Positions 5,919 to 7,993 of a DNA stretch of 7,993 nt are shown here, in pieces. The notes beneath the pieces were generated by a model. That model worked only from the letters and a program-made list of their open reading frames with translations, was not told the DNA's origin and searched no databases. Position numbers and translations under genes: made by a program. The stretch's first letter is position 1, and every line of letters starts with the position of its first letter. This DNA comes from Gemmatimonadota bacterium (GTDB lineage: Bacteria; Latescibacterota; UBA2968; UBA8231), in the NCBI GenBank assembly GCA_009845645.1, contig VXZF01000755.1, positions 1 to 7,993 on the forward strand, given 5' to 3'.

Positions 5919-5969
5919 ACTTCTCCACTTGCGTTACTCGTCTGGGCGACCCTGAAGAAACGCGGCACT

Positions 5970-6395
5970 CTACTTGCGCCAACTCCCTGACGACAGACTA
6001 CGCCATACGCGTCTAGGCCATGAACGAAGAGTCTGACGGCTCGGTTTAGAGCCAAGCAGGCGAGCTCGCTCGACGTCGGCATACTCAGAATGAAGACTTG
6101 GGTCTATCCTCTCCGCCCAAATGACGGTGTTGTTCCTGATAAAATAGTGGCTGCCGCAGCCGGAATAGGCCCACACGGACCTACCCGTTGGACCGTCTAG
6201 GGAGACCGATTTCCCATCGAAGTAAACGTGCCATCGACTCGGGTGGATGGATAACACCGTCAGACCGCCACAACCACACGGACAGCGCAGGTTAATGGTC
6301 CGATGCTTGTGGCTGATCCAAAGCTGGCCATCCTTGATTGCGTCGAACTTGGGCATCACCTCTACGAAGATAGGACGGAGTTTCACGGGCTTCAT
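5970..6395 (-). CDS. DUF6527-type zinc-motif protein of the ubiquitin-like operon
   Basis: This 141-aa protein has its ATG (6393-6395) sharing one base with the TAA of the restored E1-like frame (TAATG), and GAGG lies 7 nt upstream, so translation is probably coupled. Residues 17-95 carry the DUF6527 pattern: FDAIKDGQLWIS, a CPCGCG knuckle (C38, C40, C42), HPSRWHVYFDGKSVSL, and SGCGSHYFIRNNTVIW with C80 and H83. Together these could bind one zinc. The family has no proven activity that I know of; its members often sit beside multi-ubiquitin and ThiF genes. The last about 45 residues are basic (PSRQTLRSWPRRVWRS) and not family-typical; the frame runs to within about 50 nt of the IS91 scar, so the tail may have been altered by it. 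Family call fairly sure, biochemical role unknown. Confidence 0.75.
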   Translation of the reverse strand: MKPVKLRPIFVEVMPKFDAIKDGQLWISHKHRTINLRCPCGCGGLTVLSIHPSRWHVYFDGKSVSLDGPTGRSVWAYSGCGSHYFIRNNTVIWAERIDPSLHSEYADVERARLLGSKPSRQTLRSWPRRVWRSLSSGSWRK

Positions 6396-6541
6396 TACTG
6401 CGCCTCAGTCCGCTGTTCGATAACTCGCGCCTTCTCGAGCCGGAACTTGTGGAGGAAAGAAGTGGACTCATCAACATACTGCCCAGTGCGCCGCCGCCAC
6501 TCCATCACGGCGAGCGTCGCCGCCAGCGCGTTCACTTCCGG
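6395..6541 (-). pseudogene. Out-of-frame C-terminal segment of the E1/ThiF-like gene
   Basis: These 48 codons plus TAA (PEVNALAATLAVMEWRRRTG, then QYVDESTSFLHKF and EKARVIEQRTEAQ) continue the E1-like protein after GYRNVQL, but in a different frame because of the adjacent 20-bp duplication. In family members N-x-Q-(L/I)-x-x-(V/L)NALxAxLAVxxW follows the adenylation domain directly. With one repeat copy removed the protein would be 399 aa and end at the DUF6527 start. The conserved coding character of this piece suggests the break is recent. Confidence 0.8.
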
Positions 6542-7614
6542 TAGCTGGACGTTGCGATAGCCAGCTGGACGTTGCGATAGCCCGGGACATTGCCCTCGAC
6601 TCTGGCATTCGGTATAGCGTCCTTCCACGCCACAGAGCCTGCCTCATAGGCGCTTGTCGTCACGGCACCTCTAACGGCACCGTCCTCCACCGTTATGCTC
6701 ACGCCCGAATCTATGAACGGAACCTCCGCCTCAGAGAGAGCGCAGTAGACGACATCCTGACGCGCCGAATCGCCGTCGGTTAGCTGGTCTATGCACACGA
6801 AAGCAAAGTCGACAGGATGGACAGATAGAAACTCGCGGAACATTGACGGGCTATCCACCCGGACAGCGTGCGGGTGGATGCCTTCCCGGAGGGACGCGTA
6901 CTTGGAATGGTAGTAGTTCACTTTGCGCAGACTTCCCTTCCGCACCGACTCGATCTCTTCGGCGGTAGGTCCGCCGGGGGCCCGCATGAAGGTGTGCCAC
7001 TCAACGTCGTCGGAATCCAAAAGATGGATTTCCTTCACGGGCGTTTTGGCAATAAGATCGAGGACGTAAGCACCCGTTCCGCCTAGGCCGATGATCGCGA
7101 TGCGCTGATCGCAGATACGGCCTTGCACCGGACCTATCGCCGCCCGTGCCTCGAAAGTGTTGGGTATCTTGAACGGACCCAGCTTTGCGAGAAAGGAGGT
7201 TTCGGAGTATCCGGCCTCCGACACTGCCCCGACGATATGCTTCGCATAGCGGTGGATCAAGTCACTCGCCGTTGCGTCTTCCTCCGGATTCCCTTGCCAC
7301 CCTTTCTTGATCGAGATGTTCGACCAGGTTTTGCCGTCACCGGCGACGTAATTCCCGATCGGTGTTCCATCCGCCTGGTACACGCGCCCGTCGCGCTCTT
7401 CGTCAGTGGTAATCCGCACCGCATGGATGTCCCCGCCTATCTGATTATCCGGTTTCCTACTGGCGGGGTTGTAGGACGTCTCAATAGTGCAAGTGCCGAC
7501 AACCCCGCCTGCGAGGAGACATGGAACCCGGACCGCCCGGAGTACGCCGGATTCGTCCCTGACGGTAAACCCAGCCTGCCCCGCGAACGCGGAGAGGCGG
7601 TCCTTACGAGACAT
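6532..7614 (-). CDS. E1/ThiF-family adenylyltransferase, C-terminus frameshifted
   Basis: As written the frame gives 360 aa. Residues about 155-335 are the Rossmann-type E1/ThiF adenylation domain: RIAIIGLGGTGAYVLDLIA (GLGGTG at 176-181), HLLDSDDVEWHTFMRAPG (D200, R211), FAFVCID (D276), and PFIDSGVSI. It would activate the C-terminus of the ubiquitin-like partner with ATP. The first about 150 residues form an accessory region of the kind that precedes ThiF in multi-ubiquitin operons (similar to DUF6791, uncertain). No CxxC zinc pairs are visible and I cannot pick a catalytic thiol. The start overlaps the upstream gene by 11 bp and has no strong Shine-Dalgarno, so coupling is likely. A 20-bp duplication at 6543-6582 replaces the last 48 native residues with AIATSSYRK. 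The conserved C-terminal helix is lost, so activity may be abolished unless the frame is restored. Confidence 0.85.
   Translation of the reverse strand: MSRKDRLSAFAGQAGFTVRDESGVLRAVRVPCLLAGGVVGTCTIETSYNPASRKPDNQIGGDIHAVRITTDEERDGRVYQADGTPIGNYVAGDGKTWSNISIKKGWQGNPEEDATASDLIHRYAKHIVGAVSEAGYSETSFLAKLGPFKIPNTFEARAAIGPVQGRICDQRIAIIGLGGTGAYVLDLIAKTPVKEIHLLDSDDVEWHTFMRAPGGPTAEEIESVRKGSLRKVNYYHSKYASLREGIHPHAVRVDSPSMFREFLSVHPVDFAFVCIDQLTDGDSARQDVVYCALSEAEVPFIDSGVSITVEDGAVRGAVTTSAYEAGSVAWKDAIPNARVEGNVPGYRNVQLAIATSSYRK
6543..6582. repeat. Exact 20-bp tandem duplication disrupting the E1-like gene
   Basis: AGCTGGACGTTGCGATAGCC occurs twice head to tail (6543-6562, 6563-6582) with no mismatch. Twenty bases is not a multiple of three, so the second copy shifts the E1-like frame. 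Both copies encode (G)YRNVQL on the minus strand, the first in the native frame. Confidence 0.97.
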
Positions 7615-7849
7615 GCTCGGGGTCTACCGAGAAGCTCGTGCCGTCCTTGACTTCAACGTCCTTGCCCGGCAGGAGAACCCCGTCCTCGCCTTTCGAGTCG
7701 TTTTCGTAGTCGATGCCGGGCGTGCCGATGATCTGCTTGCCCTCCGACTCGTGTAGCTCGTTCCAGATCTTAACGATCTGTTCATACGTCACGGGGCTAT
7801 CCACCTTGTACTCTCGACCGCTCACATAAATTTGCGTGTGTCCATTCAT
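7604..7849 (-). CDS. Multi-ubiquitin family ubiquitin-like protein (single domain)
   Basis: The product is 81 aa from ATG 7849. That start is chosen over an in-frame ATG at 7912 because GGAGGA lies 7 nt upstream, and the 7912 codon falls inside the -35 box. The sequence has the beta-grasp layout of the Multi_ubiq family: HTQIYVSGREYKVDS (strand-turn-strand), VTYEQIVKIWNEL (helix), GIDYEN, then GVLLPGKDVEVKDGTSFSVDP. Other members carry several tandem copies; this one has one. The end is EHVS with no terminal Gly-Gly, so either it is used as such, is trimmed, or is not conjugated by a canonical mechanism. It is the first gene of an operon with the E1-like gene, whose ATG lies within its last codons. 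Intact and likely expressed from the upstream promoter. I infer a protein modifier or scaffold in a ubiquitin-like system, plausibly anti-phage. Confidence 0.8.
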   Translation of the reverse strand: MNGHTQIYVSGREYKVDSPVTYEQIVKIWNELHESEGKQIIGTPGIDYENDSKGEDGVLLPGKDVEVKDGTSFSVDPEHVS

Positions 7850-7883
7850 AAGTTGCTCCTCCGATTGTGAAATGTATTTAGGT

Positions 7884-7912
7884 AAAATAATGATAGCCCA
7901 AAGTCCTGTCAA
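7884..7912 (-). promoter_or_regulatory. Sigma70-type promoter of the ubiquitin-like operon
   Basis: TTGACA (7907-7912) and TATTTT (7884-7889) are separated by 17 nt, giving a predicted start near 7877 and a leader of about 28 nt containing the GGAGGA ribosome binding site (about 7857-7862). The block is AT-rich compared with the genes. Confidence 0.7.
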
Positions 7913-7920
7913 TGGGGCAT

Positions 7921-7944
7921 CTAGATAAAGGTGCTATTATCTAG
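7921..7944. promoter_or_regulatory. 8-8-8 dyad upstream of the ubiquitin-like operon promoter
   Basis: CTAGATAA (7921-7928) and TTATCTAG (7937-7944) form a perfect inverted repeat around an 8-nt spacer, 8 bp upstream of the -35 box. The centre-to-centre distance of 16 bp would suit a dimeric regulator, and the position favours an activator or an upstream-acting repressor. No regulator gene is in view. It lies in AT-rich DNA where such dyads arise by chance more easily. Confidence 0.4.
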
Positions 7945-7993
7945 CTTTAGATCTAATACTAGAGTACAGTAATAAATTATACTAGGATTATAA

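Noticed and set aside
7850..7912. Longer N-terminus for the ubiquitin-like protein from ATG 7912 (a hydrophobic start resembling a membrane anchor)
   Set aside because: That ATG overlaps the -35 element and lacks a ribosome binding site, while ATG 7849 has GGAGGA at ideal spacing and begins the beta-grasp domain.
1..7993. CRISPR array, complete insertion sequence, or integrase gene
   Set aside because: No regularly spaced repeat-spacer pattern, no terminal inverted repeats around an intact transposase, and no recombinase motifs were seen on either strand.

Overview
The window is bacterial, GC-rich, and every gene I can support lies on the minus strand. It is gene-poor and fragment-rich, so it reads as an accessory region around a tmRNA gene. 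Family content (a large exported discoidin-type protein, a metallopeptidase tail, an IS91-type transposase remnant) suggests an environmental, possibly marine or host-associated bacterium such as a Latescibacterota- or Poribacteria-like lineage. That placement is a weak inference; no marker gene fixes the phylum.

Layout in minus-strand transcription order (right to left). 7993-7850 is an AT-rich leader with a good sigma70-type promoter and an upstream dyad. 7849-5970 is a tight operon: a single-domain multi-ubiquitin-family protein (81 aa), an E1/ThiF-like adenylyltransferase, and a DUF6527-type zinc-motif protein. The three reading frames overlap or abut. The E1-like gene is broken near its 3' end by an exact 20-bp tandem duplication; removing one copy restores a reading frame whose stop overlaps the next start codon. 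5933-5497 is scar tissue: a degraded IS91-family transposase C-terminus joined to the tail of a 2-hydroxyacid (glycerate-type) dehydrogenase, bracketed by 27-bp near-identical direct repeats and followed by hairpins. 5484-4936 encodes a 182-aa protein of uncertain family. 4755-4609 holds the C-terminal remnant of a secreted metallopeptidase-like protein.

4571-4124 is the ssrA (tmRNA) unit with a consensus promoter, complete tRNA-like ends including the G3-U pair, an ALAA-ending tag and a 16-bp terminator hairpin. Immediately past it lie a HicB-type antitoxin (4106-3909) without a HicA partner, a 457-aa ApeA-like HEPN protein (3797-2424) with an R-x4-H RNase motif, a short N-terminal fragment resembling an enolase-superfamily protein, and the C-terminal part of an AlbA_2/HATPase_c_4 (RecG-like) regulator (2366-1767). 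The window ends inside a 551-codon exported discoidin-fold protein (1655-1).

Functionally, two blocks resemble defence or conflict systems: the ubiquitin-like operon (modifier plus activating enzyme plus accessory zinc protein, with no E2 or JAB peptidase in view) and the HicB/HEPN pair next to ssrA. Both sit among remnants of mobile or displaced genes, which fits a region shaped by insertion and decay. The most checkable observation is the 20-bp duplication that turns the E1-like gene off.
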